Shown: positions 34,935 through 44,777, numbered from the stretch's first letter. The stretch is DNA of 64,000 nt from an uncultured Rhizobiaceae group bacterium (GCA_947501445.1 CANMVS010000011.1:124001-188000); one strand, 5' to 3'. Numbers and translations: made by a program. Notes: a model not told the origin generated them from the sequence alone.

Positions 34935-36160
34935 CAGTTGTACTTCAAAGGCGGGTCGACGTGGAAGCCGAAGGGATCCGGCGCGCCCTTCCAGTTCATT
35001 TCGACGACATGGTCCGAACGTTCGAAGAACATTGGCATTGCCAGCGTATGCATCTGAAGCTCTCTTGGGTTTTCCGGGTTTTCCCGCACAGTCACGGCCC
35101 AGGTATCATCGATGGTATCAAGATGGACCACACCGCTCATCGGGACCGGCGTGTACTCAGCGCCGCCTATGCCGAAGAGTGGCTGAACGCCTTCTCCGAA
35201 CGGCATTGCCCCTGCTGTCTCCAACGTATGGAGCGTATAGGAGGCTGCGCTGCGATGGGTATTGGTAACCAGAACGTTCCGGGCGCCGGTCCAGGCATTT
35301 GTGTAGACGACCGTGTCAACGGGTGAGTTGCCGTAGCCAAGCTCGGCAATCATTGTGCCACGCACCTGTTTGCCGTCTTCCAGATCGCCAAGCGGGATGC
35401 CAACGACCGGCGTGCAGCCATACAGCGCGATCAGTGTTGCAACACCGTCCAATTCGGCGATGGTCTGCGTAATAATCGGCGCGCGGGTTTCCCATTGGGC
35501 GTGGACTGCATGCCAGATTTCGATCCTGGAGACCGCTACGTCGTCATCGAAGGGGTAGCTGATACGACGGAGTGTGGAATCGAACGCTTCGTTCGACACA
35601 CCGGCAACAAAAATCTCGCCGTTGTAAAAATCGATATCGGTGATAGCGAGCGTATGGAGCGGCCGCTCGAATTCAATTGTTTCGTCCCCTGGTAACGCAC
35701 CGATGCTTTGCGTCGAATGCGTCGCCTTGCTGAGATCGACCAGTTCGATCTTGCCCTGATCGACCTTGACGATGAGCGCTTCGGCGTCTGGTCCAAGACC
35801 GCGGTGTACAGACAGGAAAATCTGCTTGGTGGGCTTGTGCACCACCAGATCATTGATCTGAACCTCGTCGGCTGTCACGCCCAATACAGCGCCGATTTCA
35901 GTATTGATGTTGTCGAAAACAGTGCGGCCTTCGAAGGTCTTTGCCCGGCCGAGTTCGTAGGAGGATTGGTCTTCCAACTGGGTATCGCTCAGCTCAAATG
36001 CATGAACAAGGCCGGCCTTGCCGTCTCCGACAAACAGGGTGTTGGCCTTATCAAAGGCAAGTGCCCCTGCGGATGTCAGGGCTGTGCTGTCTGCGAACGC
36101 GGCTCCTGCGGTGGATAACATTATTATGCCAGCGCTCAGATTTCTAAAGAGGGAAGTCAT
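34934..36160 (-). CDS. secreted beta-propeller-like protein, unknown role
   Basis: 408 residues with a signal peptide (about 1-23, ending GAAFA). Repeated beta-sheet units (LAFDKANTLFVGDGKAGLVH, DIDFYNGEIFVAGVSNEAFD and RNVLVTNTHRSAASYTLHTL) suggest an NHL- or WD-like propeller. There is one Cys in the mature part (YGCTPVVG). It is first of a two-gene operon with the Ig-like protein. The family is not recognised. Confidence 0.6.
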   Translation of the reverse strand: MTSLFRNLSAGIIMLSTAGAAFADSTALTSAGALAFDKANTLFVGDGKAGLVHAFELSDTQLEDQSSYELGRAKTFEGRTVFDNINTEIGAVLGVTADEVQINDLVVHKPTKQIFLSVHRGLGPDAEALIVKVDQGKIELVDLSKATHSTQSIGALPGDETIEFERPLHTLAITDIDFYNGEIFVAGVSNEAFDSTLRRISYPFDDDVAVSRIEIWHAVHAQWETRAPIITQTIAELDGVATLIALYGCTPVVGIPLGDLEDGKQVRGTMIAELGYGNSPVDTVVYTNAWTGARNVLVTNTHRSAASYTLHTLETAGAMPFGEGVQPLFGIGGAEYTPVPMSGVVHLDTIDDTWAVTVRENPENPRELQMHTLAMPMFFERSDHVVEMNWKGAPDPFGFHVDPPLKYN

Positions 36161-36600
36161 CGGGTTGTCTCCGGTTTGTTGCTGTCCTGGAGAAAATAAT
36201 GGTTACCAGAAACGCAACAAGAGGCACAATGTGAACGTCAGGTTCCATTATATAGAACGGTGCGGTTTTGGAAAATCAGGCAAACGGGTTGGCGCATATG
36301 TGTGCGGGGGTGTTCCACCAGTACTGCCGGGGACGGGCAAAGTTGTCCTCAAAAGTGATCAGTCTGTAAATGAAGTGAAAGCTGATGCCGACGCAGGGCG
36401 GTTTTCAACACCGCCATTGCCGACACATGCGATGTGGCACTAGCCCAACCCAAGCCTTATCTCGGAGCAATCCGACCCTAGGAAGAGCCGTTGTCCTGCT
36501 TATCGGATATTAAACCGAGTGCGGCAAGGCGCCGTCACAGTGTCAGCGTGCCGTCATCGGGAAAAAGTGAAAAGCCCTAATCACCGAAACGGCGATTTCA
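36161..36600. other. 440-base region upstream of the secreted pair
   Basis: No gene supported; presumably holds the promoter of the minus-strand operon. Bases near 36520-36560 carry GCGCCGTCACAGTGTCAGCG and similar short GC repeats of no clear meaning. Confidence 0.35.
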
Positions 36601-36790
36601 TCAACACAGATACTTGTTAAGCGGTGTCCTGGATCTGATGCCGAGCGCTGCCATTATCTCGGCCGGCTTCATGCCCTTCGCTTTAAGTTCACGCGCCCGA
36701 GCAGAGTTGGCTTTATGCGTACTGGCTTTTCGGTCGCGATAGGCCCCGTTCCATTTTGCTTCAGCAATGCCAGCCGCTTGCCGCTCATGA
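36601..36790 (-). pseudogene. C-terminal fragment of a serine resolvase/invertase
   Basis: The frame encodes ERQAAGIAEAKWNGAYRDRK and ARELKAKGMKPAEIMAALGI, the C-terminal helix-turn-helix part of Tn3-type resolvases. The catalytic N-terminal domain with its serine is missing; upstream codons in the frame are unrelated. A second, better preserved fragment lies at 40525-40980 in the same orientation, with the autotransporter gene between. Confidence 0.7.
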
Positions 36791-37122
36791 ATATGGGGTT
36801 CATCCCAACAAAGGTACCGAAAGGACCACAGAATTGCTGGTCTAATTATTGTTCTCAAAAGATTTTTCGCAGCTTCAAATGCACCTGCATTTCTGAGCAA
36901 TTTTTAAAAGTCTAACTAATCCAATATTTTAAGTGTAACAGACCGCATAAAGAATGAGCGGGGAAAAAATATTTCCTAGAGAAAGTATTAGTGCAATTAG
37001 ATTTTCAATTTTCTCTAAAAACCTCCCGTTGTTCTTACATTTCTGCGCCATTATTGACATTGAATGGTAAAAATTGCAGTTTTTGTGAAACAATATTCTA
37101 TATGCAGTGGGAATTAGCGCAA

Positions 37123-40100
37123 ATGTCCATTTTTGAAGAAGTAAAAACATCCGTGCACTCAGAGACCACATGCCGCAATTCTTTTTTTGGTGGCGGGCGC
37201 ATAACGAAATATAATGGTGTTGTGGCAAGCTATGCGCCAAATACTGGGGCTTTGGCTTTGGGTCTATACCTATTTGCTGCCTTCGGTGGGCAGGCGCAAG
37301 CCGCCGATGAATGTGGAGCCGATGGTGTGGGTGCCGATACGATTACCTGTAGTGCCGGCAATTATGCTGGCGGCGGCGTTTTCCCGAACTACCCAAATGG
37401 GATCACATATACTGGCTCTGACGGGCTCACCCTTATTCTCAACGATCCTGCAATCACTGTGACCAACCCCGGGGTATCGGTAACAGGGGCCGTTACTAGT
37501 CTATCGGCGATTAACGTGATCGGTACTAGCTTTGATACCATTACAACAACCAGTGTTTCTGCTTTTGGGCTCCATGCCCGAATCACCAACTCGGCCAGTA
37601 CAGCGACAGCAATGGCGCTGCTTACCGACGGTGATATCGAAACCGCTGAGGAGTCTGCATATGGCCTCTATGCGCAGACCGAGGGACTTGGCGCTACGCA
37701 GGCACAGATGGATGGCGGCTCGGTTACCACAGAAGGAGATATAGCTCACGGGCTCCATTCCCGAATTATCAATACGGCCAGTACAGCGACGGCAACGGCG
37801 CTGCTTACTGGCGGTGATATCGAAACCGCTGAGGAGTCTGCATATGGCCTCTATGCGCAGACCATCGGTCTTGGCGCTACGCAGGCACAGATGGATGGCG
37901 GCAAGGTCACCACAGAAGGAGAATTAGCTTTCGGGCTCATTTCCCAAATCAAAATATCGACCAGCACAGCGACGTCATCGGTGCTGCTTACCGACGGAGA
38001 TGTCGAAACCACAGGGATATTTGCATATGGCCTCTATGCGCTGACCGGCGGTCTTGGTCTTGCATCAGCCATGGCTACGGGTGACAGCACAGTGACAGCC
38101 GAGGGTGTAAATGCTGATGGTATCAGTACAATGATCAGCAGAGCCGAAGCTACCTACGAAGTTGTCGTGAGTGACACGGCGGTCGTGAAGGGTGGTTCGG
38201 GAAGCGGAGCCGGTATCCATACGCAAAGTGTAGCGGGGAGTACGGGTACGATTGGTATTGCGGCTGGGGCCACTGTCGATGGTTCAACCGGCCTGGCAGG
38301 TATTGTTGACGATGCCGGGAATACCACAATGACCATTAATGGCACTTTGAAGAACGGTATTGCCGCAGGCGCCGGCGATGATGTTGCCAACCTGAATGCT
38401 GGAAGCGTCTCAACGGGTGGTGTGGCCATGGGTGATGGCTCTGACAACGTCACAATTGCAGCAGGTGCGGATATCACAGGCATTACCTTGCTGGATGGCG
38501 GCGATGACACGCTAATTGCTGACGGTTTTATTGATGAGATTACTCTTGTTGACCAAGCCTTAAGTGTTCCAGGAACATTTCTGACCAATTGGGAGGACGT
38601 TATTGTTGCCGGTGGCTCTTTGACGATTACCAATGGTGCTCTGAGCGTTGGCATCGACACAGGCCATGGCCTGCTGGTCACCAACGGCGGTATTGTGGAT
38701 GCGGGCGGGGCCCTAGCCCTGACCGGCAATCTGGTTACCACAGCGGGCGGTATTTTTGATGGCACTGGTTTGGGCGCAGGCGTTTATTCTATCTCCGGCA
38801 CCCTTCAAAACAACGGCATCGTGACCACGCAAGATGGTGCCGCTGGTGACATGATTACGGTTGCCGGCAATTATGATTCGCAGGGCGGTGCGTTCTATCT
38901 CGATAGTTATCTGGATGACGGTTCCAGCGGGATGAGCGATAGGCTGGCGGTTGCGGGCAATACGTCCGGATCGACACAGGTTTTCGTGAACAATGATGGT
39001 GGTCCTGGCGGGATTACCGGTCGCGGCGCTACAGATGGTATTATGATCACCGACATTGGTGGTTCGTCGGACGGTCAGTTTGAACTGGGTGCCCGGGCAT
39101 ATGGCGGTGTGTTCGAATATGGTCTGTTCCAGGCCGATGGTCAGGACTGGTATCTGCAGACAACAAACCTGCGCGATCAGGGGGTGATGGCGCCTTTCGT
39201 TGGCTATTCGCTCCGCACCTTTGGCCGGCAGATCAATGGCAGTTATGACGAGCGCACCAGCAACCGGGCAGGATGGCAGCGGGGGACGGTGACGGACGGT
39301 CTTTCCTCAACGTCCAATGCCGATCTTGTCACCGATGTGCCGACGCCTATCGTCATCGAGGAGATACCCTCTTCGCGCGGCGGTGTTTGGGGCCGCATGA
39401 TAGGCAATTTGTCGGATGCGGATGGTTCACTTTTGGGTGGCTTTAATGATGTGTCTTATGATGAGACCCTTTGGGCACTGCAGAGCGGCCTTGACCTGGT
39501 CATTGGACAGCAATCATCAGGTACGTGGATTGGCTCTGTCTTTGGGCATTACGGCCAGATCGATACCGACAGCACCAATGTGACGACGGGCCTGTCGGCC
39601 GGCTCGGTTGATACGAACGGCTATGGTGGCGGGGTATCGCTGACCTTTGAGGCCAATAGCGGGTTTTATCTCGATGGTGTTGCCACCTATACCCGTTATG
39701 ATCTTGACGAGGTGGCCAGTGACGGTTCCTTCGGCAGCACCCATGCCAATGGCTGGGTCGTGTCGGGTGAGGTCGGCAAGGAGATTGCGCTTTCCGACCG
39801 GTTTTCGATGACGCCGCAGGTGCAGTTGATCTGGCAGAGTATCAACATTGACGCCTTTATAGACAGTTCCGGTGTGAACACATCATTCAGCAATGCCGAC
39901 AGTCTTGAGGGCCGGCTGGGTTCGACCCTTGCCTATATGGTCAATCCAAACACGCGGATTTATACACGGGCAAACATCGTGCACGAGTTCATGGATAGCC
40001 CTGTTGCAACGGTTGCCGGAACACCGCTGACATTGGGCCTTGATGACAGTGGCTACGTGGTTGGCGGCGGAGCGCAATGGTCAAACACAGCGGCGACCAT

Positions 40101-40194
40101 GGCCCTGTGGGCCGAGGGAGACTACCGCGCAGCCTTCAACAACGATGGCGTCAACACCTGGTCAGCCGTCGGCGGTGTCGCATTGAAGTTCTAG
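37123..40194 (+). CDS. type V (autotransporter) surface protein
   Basis: 1023 residues from the ATG at 37123. An extended signal region (1-60) ends GGQAQA, followed by a passenger rich in Gly, Thr and Asp. From residue ~149 the passenger holds 61-residue tandem repeats, such as DGDIETAEESAYGLYAQ and the related TGGDIETAEESAYGLYAQ. The C-terminal ~270 residues (from about GGVWGRMIGNL, 754) form the autotransporter beta-barrel, ending with the typical aromatic F (GGVALKF). It would export its passenger to the cell surface, possibly as an adhesin. The region is flanked by resolvase fragments, suggesting acquisition. Confidence 0.88.
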   Translation: MSIFEEVKTSVHSETTCRNSFFGGGRITKYNGVVASYAPNTGALALGLYLFAAFGGQAQAADECGADGVGADTITCSAGNYAGGGVFPNYPNGITYTGSDGLTLILNDPAITVTNPGVSVTGAVTSLSAINVIGTSFDTITTTSVSAFGLHARITNSASTATAMALLTDGDIETAEESAYGLYAQTEGLGATQAQMDGGSVTTEGDIAHGLHSRIINTASTATATALLTGGDIETAEESAYGLYAQTIGLGATQAQMDGGKVTTEGELAFGLISQIKISTSTATSSVLLTDGDVETTGIFAYGLYALTGGLGLASAMATGDSTVTAEGVNADGISTMISRAEATYEVVVSDTAVVKGGSGSGAGIHTQSVAGSTGTIGIAAGATVDGSTGLAGIVDDAGNTTMTINGTLKNGIAAGAGDDVANLNAGSVSTGGVAMGDGSDNVTIAAGADITGITLLDGGDDTLIADGFIDEITLVDQALSVPGTFLTNWEDVIVAGGSLTITNGALSVGIDTGHGLLVTNGGIVDAGGALALTGNLVTTAGGIFDGTGLGAGVYSISGTLQNNGIVTTQDGAAGDMITVAGNYDSQGGAFYLDSYLDDGSSGMSDRLAVAGNTSGSTQVFVNNDGGPGGITGRGATDGIMITDIGGSSDGQFELGARAYGGVFEYGLFQADGQDWYLQTTNLRDQGVMAPFVGYSLRTFGRQINGSYDERTSNRAGWQRGTVTDGLSSTSNADLVTDVPTPIVIEEIPSSRGGVWGRMIGNLSDADGSLLGGFNDVSYDETLWALQSGLDLVIGQQSSGTWIGSVFGHYGQIDTDSTNVTTGLSAGSVDTNGYGGGVSLTFEANSGFYLDGVATYTRYDLDEVASDGSFGSTHANGWVVSGEVGKEIALSDRFSMTPQVQLIWQSINIDAFIDSSGVNTSFSNADSLEGRLGSTLAYMVNPNTRIYTRANIVHEFMDSPVATVAGTPLTLGLDDSGYVVGGGAQWSNTAATMALWAEGDYRAAFNNDGVNTWSAVGGVALKF
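37567..38115 (+). repeat. 183-bp tandem repeats inside autotransporter
   Basis: Three units start at 37567, 37750 and 37933, each exactly 183 bases (61 codons) apart; a fourth, decayed unit may start near 38116. Units 1 and 2 are nearly identical over GAGGAGTCTGCATATGGCC and neighbouring stretches, unit 3 is more diverged. Repeat-number variation is likely. Confidence 0.8.
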
Positions 40195-40274
40195 AAGCAG
40201 GAGCAGGACGAGAGGATCGATCATTTGTTGCCCCGGCACCAGATGGTTAATCCTGCGTTTGATGGATTGAATGC

Positions 40275-40520
40275 ACATCGGCTGGCACGGTTGTAACGTG
40301 CACAGGTGAAGTCAGTGGTGACTACACAAATGATGGCGGCATATTGGTCCCGGTCTCTTATGACACCCTCAAAGTCGACGATATTGATGGTAATCTGATT
40401 GAGCCAGAGGACGGCACATGGACGAAGAACAAAGTCTGCGTGAGTGTGAGCTGCCCGACTTGCCGGCCAACCAACAATGCGACGGGTGACTTTTTTGGGC
40501 GATCGAATTTTCTATGGTTA
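40275..40520 (+). pseudogene. autotransporter passenger fragment
   Basis: The frame reads TSAGTVVTCTGEVSGDYTND, then GGILVPVSYDTLKVDDIDGN. The VVTCTGEVSG pattern is typical of the first mature residues of large autotransporter passengers. There is no start codon, signal peptide or barrel. It lies between the intact autotransporter and the resolvase fragment and may be what is left of a second one. Confidence 0.45.
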
Positions 40521-40524
40521 CTGC

Positions 40525-40980
40525 TCATGTACCCCTCAAATATTTGTGGCGCGTTATTTGTGACCCGATGCCGAGCGCTTTCATGATTTCAGCTGGTTTC
40601 ATTCCTTTAGCTTTCAATTCCCTGGCCCGCGCCGGATCAGCTTTTATGGCACCAGATTTACGGCCGCGATAAACGCCCCTGGACTTTGCTTCAGCAATGC
40701 CAGCCGCTTGGCGTTCACGGATATGTGCCACGTCAATTTCTGCAATTCCAGAAAGAAACCCCGCGACCGTTTTCCCGATCGGTCCGGATAAATCAAATTG
40801 TTGAGTAACAGACACTACACGAACGCCGGCATCGACCCTCTCCCAAAGTTTGAGCCATTTCTGAGTTAGCTTGTTTGTGATTGCATTTTCATGCGGCACT
40901 TGTCCTACCGGGCATTGGGGGCAATCAATCGGGGCAAGCGGACCCTTCCGAATCATTCGGTCGGAATTGATCCTGCGCAC
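40525..40980 (-). pseudogene. serine resolvase/invertase, N-terminally truncated
   Basis: The frame gives part of the catalytic domain (LKLWERVDAGVRVVSVTQQF, then GPIGKTVAGFLSGIAEIDVA) and the complete C-terminal DNA-binding part (HIRERQAAGIAEAKSRGVYR and RARELKAKGMKPAEIMKALG). The N-terminal portion with the active-site Ser is missing. Family: Tn3-type resolvase. Same orientation as the fragment at 36601. Confidence 0.75.
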
Positions 40981-41102
40981 CCGGCGGCGAAGGAGCGCCG
41001 CGTTGGGAGGCGCGGCGTATCTCTATATCAACGCTCTGAATCAACCGGAACTTAATGTCTGGCAGATTCAGAACCGGCGCGCATGGGGGCCTGGCCGAGC
41101 GC

Positions 41103-41942
41103 TCAACCATTGCCTTCGATATGGGCCGCAAATGCGTCCTTGTAATCGGGATGCCAGCGGCTGAGAGCCGGGCGATTTTCGATCAGATCTCCCACGGCCC
41201 AGGCAATTCGTTTTTCATCCAGTTCCCGAGTGACGTCATTGTCCGGACACAGAATGTAAAAGTCGCCACGGTTCATTCGTTCAATAAAGAAATCCGCCGT
41301 TTGTTCTGCCGTCCAGGCAGACGCAGGCTTTTCGGGCGCACTGATCATGCCGGTGTAGACAAATCCGGGGATCAGCAGATGCGCGGTAATGCGGTCCCCG
41401 ACCGCCGAACGCAATTCGTGTGCGAGCATTTCTGTGTAGGTTTTGATGGCCGTCTTTGAGACATTGTAGGCCGGGTTTCCGGGAGGTGTGGTAAGTCCCT
41501 GCTTGGAGCCGGTGTTGATGATCGCACCGGGTCTGTCCCGTCTCATCATGTTTGGTGCAAAGACCTGTGTGCCGTGGATCGGACCCCAGAGATTTACACC
41601 GAACATCTTTTCCCAGGGTTCAATTGCATCCAGGGTCGACGATTTTCCGCCGATTCCGGCATTATTCATCAAAATGTCTGTTCCCCCGAACCGGTCTGTG
41701 ACCTGTTTCTCAAGCAATTCAAGTTGTGTCCGGTCAGCGACATCCAAGTCAGTTGCCATGACGTCCGCAGCTCCGGCCGCACGGACTGTTTCGGCGGCAG
41801 CAGCGAGCTTGTCGGCAGCCTTGTCGGCGATGATCACACGCATTCCCATGCGAGCGAAGTTTGTTGCGGCGGCAAGTCCAATGCCCGAGGCACCGCCCGT
41901 AATGACGGCAACCGAGTCGGATTTGAAAGCGGGATGGGTCAT
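41103..41942 (-). CDS. short-chain dehydrogenase/reductase 1
   Basis: 279 residues from the ATG at 41942. NAD(P)-binding TGGASGIG (15-22), NNAG (93-96), and the catalytic Ser146/Tyr159/Lys163 set (YNVSK) are all present. The C-terminus has an insert (YTEMLAHELRSAVGDRITAH). The stop of the second SDR lies 66 bases upstream, same strand. Probably acts with SDR 2 on a related alcohol/ketone substrate; the identity is unknown. Confidence 0.88.
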   Translation of the reverse strand: MTHPAFKSDSVAVITGGASGIGLAAATNFARMGMRVIIADKAADKLAAAAETVRAAGAADVMATDLDVADRTQLELLEKQVTDRFGGTDILMNNAGIGGKSSTLDAIEPWEKMFGVNLWGPIHGTQVFAPNMMRRDRPGAIINTGSKQGLTTPPGNPAYNVSKTAIKTYTEMLAHELRSAVGDRITAHLLIPGFVYTGMISAPEKPASAWTAEQTADFFIERMNRGDFYILCPDNDVTRELDEKRIAWAVGDLIENRPALSRWHPDYKDAFAAHIEGNG

Positions 41943-42007
41943 GGTATTTCCTTTTGAACGGGAAAGGCAGAACGCTGGTCGGCCCACCTGCCGACCGGCG
42001 TTCAGCA

Positions 42008-42892
42008 TCAGGCCGATTTGGGTGCAACTGTGTTTAGTTTGAGCATCCCTTCCATACCATAACTGGTGAAAAGGGTTTGAGAGACTTTTTCTGCCTGCAC
42101 GTTGTACGGAACGATTGGGTCAGACATCCCGCTACGATCCACTTCATTGCGGAACGGGCGTTCACCAGGCGCCATATTGATCAATTCAACAACCGCGTCG
42201 GAGACAATCTGTGGCGTCTGTAGCGGATTGGCCGCTAAAGACTCACCCATTTCTTCAAGCATCGCCTCAGGTGCACCCGCCAACTCGCCGTAGCCCAGAT
42301 CCCGATCATGGGACGTCGGAGTGATCAAATTGCCGAAAAAACTCGTCGGGAATCCACCGGGTTCAATAACAGCAACTTCAACACCGAACTGACTGAGTTC
42401 CCATCGGTAATTTTCGCTAAGTGCCTCAACGGCCCATTTCGCTGCATTATAGGGCCCCAAAAACGGTATGGTGACACGGCCAAGCAAGCTCGTGACATTA
42501 AGAATGAGGCCGAAGTGGCGTGCACGCATCTGCGGCAACACAGCCCGGATCATTCGCTGGACGCCAAAGACATTGATATCGAAGATCCGGCGGAAGTCTT
42601 CAGCGGAAAAGTTCTCCTGTATGCCATATGCGCCAGCGCCGGCATTGTTGATAAGCACGTCAATGCCACCCAGGGCCCTGTTGGCTGCGGCAACGCCCGA
42701 TTCGACCGAGGCATCATCAGTCACGTCAATTTCGACAACCTCGACGCCCAATGCGCGCAGAGATGCCGCTACTTTGGCATTGCGTCCCTCGGGATCGCGA
42801 ACAGAGCCAGCAACGCGGTGGCCGGCCCTTACCAGGTCTGCGGCAATCAGATTTCCGAATCCGCTGCTGGCTCCTGTGACAAGTATATTCAT
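42008..42892 (-). CDS. short-chain dehydrogenase/reductase 2
   Basis: 294 residues. TGASSGFG (6-13) is the cofactor loop; catalytic Ser135, Tyr148 and Lys152 (YNAAK) are conserved. First gene of a two-gene operon with SDR 1; the divergent LysR regulator at 42989 probably controls both. Classical SDR of the oxidoreductase type; substrate unknown. Confidence 0.88.
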   Translation of the reverse strand: MNILVTGASSGFGNLIAADLVRAGHRVAGSVRDPEGRNAKVAASLRALGVEVVEIDVTDDASVESGVAAANRALGGIDVLINNAGAGAYGIQENFSAEDFRRIFDINVFGVQRMIRAVLPQMRARHFGLILNVTSLLGRVTIPFLGPYNAAKWAVEALSENYRWELSQFGVEVAVIEPGGFPTSFFGNLITPTSHDRDLGYGELAGAPEAMLEEMGESLAANPLQTPQIVSDAVVELINMAPGERPFRNEVDRSGMSDPIVPYNVQAEKVSQTLFTSYGMEGMLKLNTVAPKSA

Positions 42893-42981
42893 TTTGGCTT
42901 CTCCTGTTTACCACCCGCTATCGGGTCATGCGATCAGCGGAAGATAGGAGTTGCCGGGCTTGCGCAACAGATGTAGATAAT

Positions 42982-42996
42982 TGAACCTATGGTTCA
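42982..42996. promoter_or_regulatory. palindrome over the LysR start codon
   Basis: TGAACC-TAT-GGTTCA spans the ATG at 42989. It could be an autorepression site for the LysR protein, whose start has no clear Shine-Dalgarno. Confidence 0.35.
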
Positions 42997-43909
42997 CGAA
43001 TTTAGAACGATAGGCCTGCCTGCCTTGCTCAGCTTTAGCACAGTTGCCCGTCTCGGCGGTATCAGCGCTGCGGCCGATTATCTGGGTATGGCGAAATCCG
43101 GTGTTAGCCGTCATGTATCGCAGCTGGAGGCGCATTTCGCTGTCAAGCTGCTTGAGCGCGGCGCGAGGTCAGTCAAACTCACCCCGATTGGGGTCCGGCT
43201 GGATCAGCGTATTCGATCCATTCTGGCAGAGATAGACCTGCTCGATGACATCGCGCGCGAGGAAAGCAGTGGCATCTCAGGCCAGGTCAACCTGGCGACA
43301 ACGCCGGAATTCGGTTCTCTGGTTGCCTCTATCCTGCTTCCAATTGTAAAGGAGCGGCATCCGGACCTGACACTGGTCATGCGGCCTGCCTATGCATTTG
43401 AAGACATGCAGGATCCAAACACGGATCTGGCATTTCGGATTGGAACCTTTCAGGACGACCTCCTCGTTGCCAAGGAATTGGGAAGTTTTCGGTTCTGGTT
43501 GGTCGCATCGCCTAAGCTGGCTGGCGAAACTGGAATCAGGTCGGCACGAGACCTTGAGGGCCAGTCGTGTCTGACGTTTCGTGATGACAAGCCAGACACC
43601 ACCTGGACTTTGTTCTCACCAAAGGAAGTGACCACGATCAAGGTTACCGGTCCATTTGCAGCACGAAGTTTCGCTGTCCTGTTAGACCTTGCAGAGGCCG
43701 GTCACGGGTACGCTTTCCTGCCCGAATTCATGCTTGGTGATGCACTTGATCAGGGTAGGTTGGTTCGGTGCCTGCCGGGACACGTCTCTCGACCTTTTTC
43801 CGTCTTTTTGACCTATCGGCCCGGCACAAGACGCATCGCCCGCATTGATGCAACCGCGACCCTTGCTGAAGAGCTGATCCCTGCTGTGTTGTCCAGCTTC
43901 CAGAACTGA
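42989..43909 (+). CDS. LysR-family regulator 1
   Basis: 306 residues. N-terminal winged helix-turn-helix (about 12-72: LLSFSTVARLGGISAAADYL, then LGMAKSGVSRHVSQLEAHFA), then the co-inducer domain (GQVNLATTPEFGSLVASILL). Divergent from the SDR pair, which is the usual arrangement for LysR control. The start codon lies within a palindrome and lacks an obvious ribosome site. Confidence 0.88.
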   Translation: MVHEFRTIGLPALLSFSTVARLGGISAAADYLGMAKSGVSRHVSQLEAHFAVKLLERGARSVKLTPIGVRLDQRIRSILAEIDLLDDIAREESSGISGQVNLATTPEFGSLVASILLPIVKERHPDLTLVMRPAYAFEDMQDPNTDLAFRIGTFQDDLLVAKELGSFRFWLVASPKLAGETGIRSARDLEGQSCLTFRDDKPDTTWTLFSPKEVTTIKVTGPFAARSFAVLLDLAEAGHGYAFLPEFMLGDALDQGRLVRCLPGHVSRPFSVFLTYRPGTRRIARIDATATLAEELIPAVLSSFQN

Positions 43910-44201
43910 CCTTGCCATTGCCGCAAAACACGACTGCCATTTACGAAAATGGAGATGTTGACCAAGTTACTTTCCAACGTCCGCAACCGCAGTGGTAGAA
44001 AAGGGACGTTTATTGTGCCTGACCGCCCATGAGGATGGTTCGTTGACACTTGTGAACACCGCCGTACAGCAACGATCTGATAGGCGTAACGCAGGCGAAT
44101 GAACAAAGAAAATTCGCATATTCGGGTGCGCGTCTGGTAGGATTGTGGACCGGTGCGACCTGCGTTGATCGTTGTGGTTAATTTGTGCAATTGAGGGTGA
44201 A
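43910..44201. other. intergenic region before the exported deaminase
   Basis: About 290 bases without a gene or recognised signal other than GAGGGTG near 44192 serving the deaminase start. Confidence 0.4.
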
Positions 44202-44777
44202 ATGATGAAGCTTGGACGCAGACCAGTGGTATTGGCAACGATGGCTGCGCTTGTCGCCCGGGTTGCACCAGCGACCGCATCCAGCCGGCAGGTTGTCGTT
44301 AAGTCGGCCGATACGCTTGGTGATGAGGAGCGCCAGCGCCACGAGCGATATATGCAGATGGCGATCGATGGTCTCGGCGACGGCCCTCCCTTTGGTGCCG
44401 TCATTGTCGACAACGACAGTGGCGAGGTGATGTGTCACGGAAGGAATCGCGGCAGCACAAACCGGATTTATCACGGTGAAATGGATGCCATGATAAATTG
44501 CGGCGACAAACACCCGCAGTTGGATTGGACCGGACTGACGCTCTATACGACCGGGGAACCATGCCCAATGTGCATGAGTGGGATTATCTGGAACCGAATT
44601 CCCAGAGTTGTTTATGCCACATCAATCAGAAAACTGACCAATATCGGCCTCCACCAGATCAGTCTTGACTCACCGACGGTTGCTGGCGCTGCATCGTTCT
44701 ATAGCGGCGAAATCATCAGCGGCATTCTGGAAGATCGTACGGACAGGATGTTCGAGGCGTGGCGGGCATCGCGTTAA
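44202..44777 (+). CDS. exported nucleoside-deaminase-like protein
   Basis: 191 residues. A signal-peptide-like N-terminus (MMKLGRRPVVLATMAALVAR, then VAPATAS) precedes a CMP/dCMP deaminase fold. Zinc ligands H91 (with E93, in YHGEMDAM) and C121/C124 (EPCPMCMSGI) are intact. Members normally act in the cytoplasm on cytosine, guanine or tRNA adenosine; secretion is unusual. ATG at 44202 or 44205 both fit GAGGG. Not linked to other genes by overlap. Confidence 0.8.
   Translation: MMKLGRRPVVLATMAALVARVAPATASSRQVVVKSADTLGDEERQRHERYMQMAIDGLGDGPPFGAVIVDNDSGEVMCHGRNRGSTNRIYHGEMDAMINCGDKHPQLDWTGLTLYTTGEPCPMCMSGIIWNRIPRVVYATSIRKLTNIGLHQISLDSPTVAGAASFYSGEIISGILEDRTDRMFEAWRASR

Noticed and set aside
37567-38300. 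CRISPR array
   Set aside because: The repeats are coding, 183 bases long and contiguous within an autotransporter; no short repeat-spacer pattern is seen anywhere.
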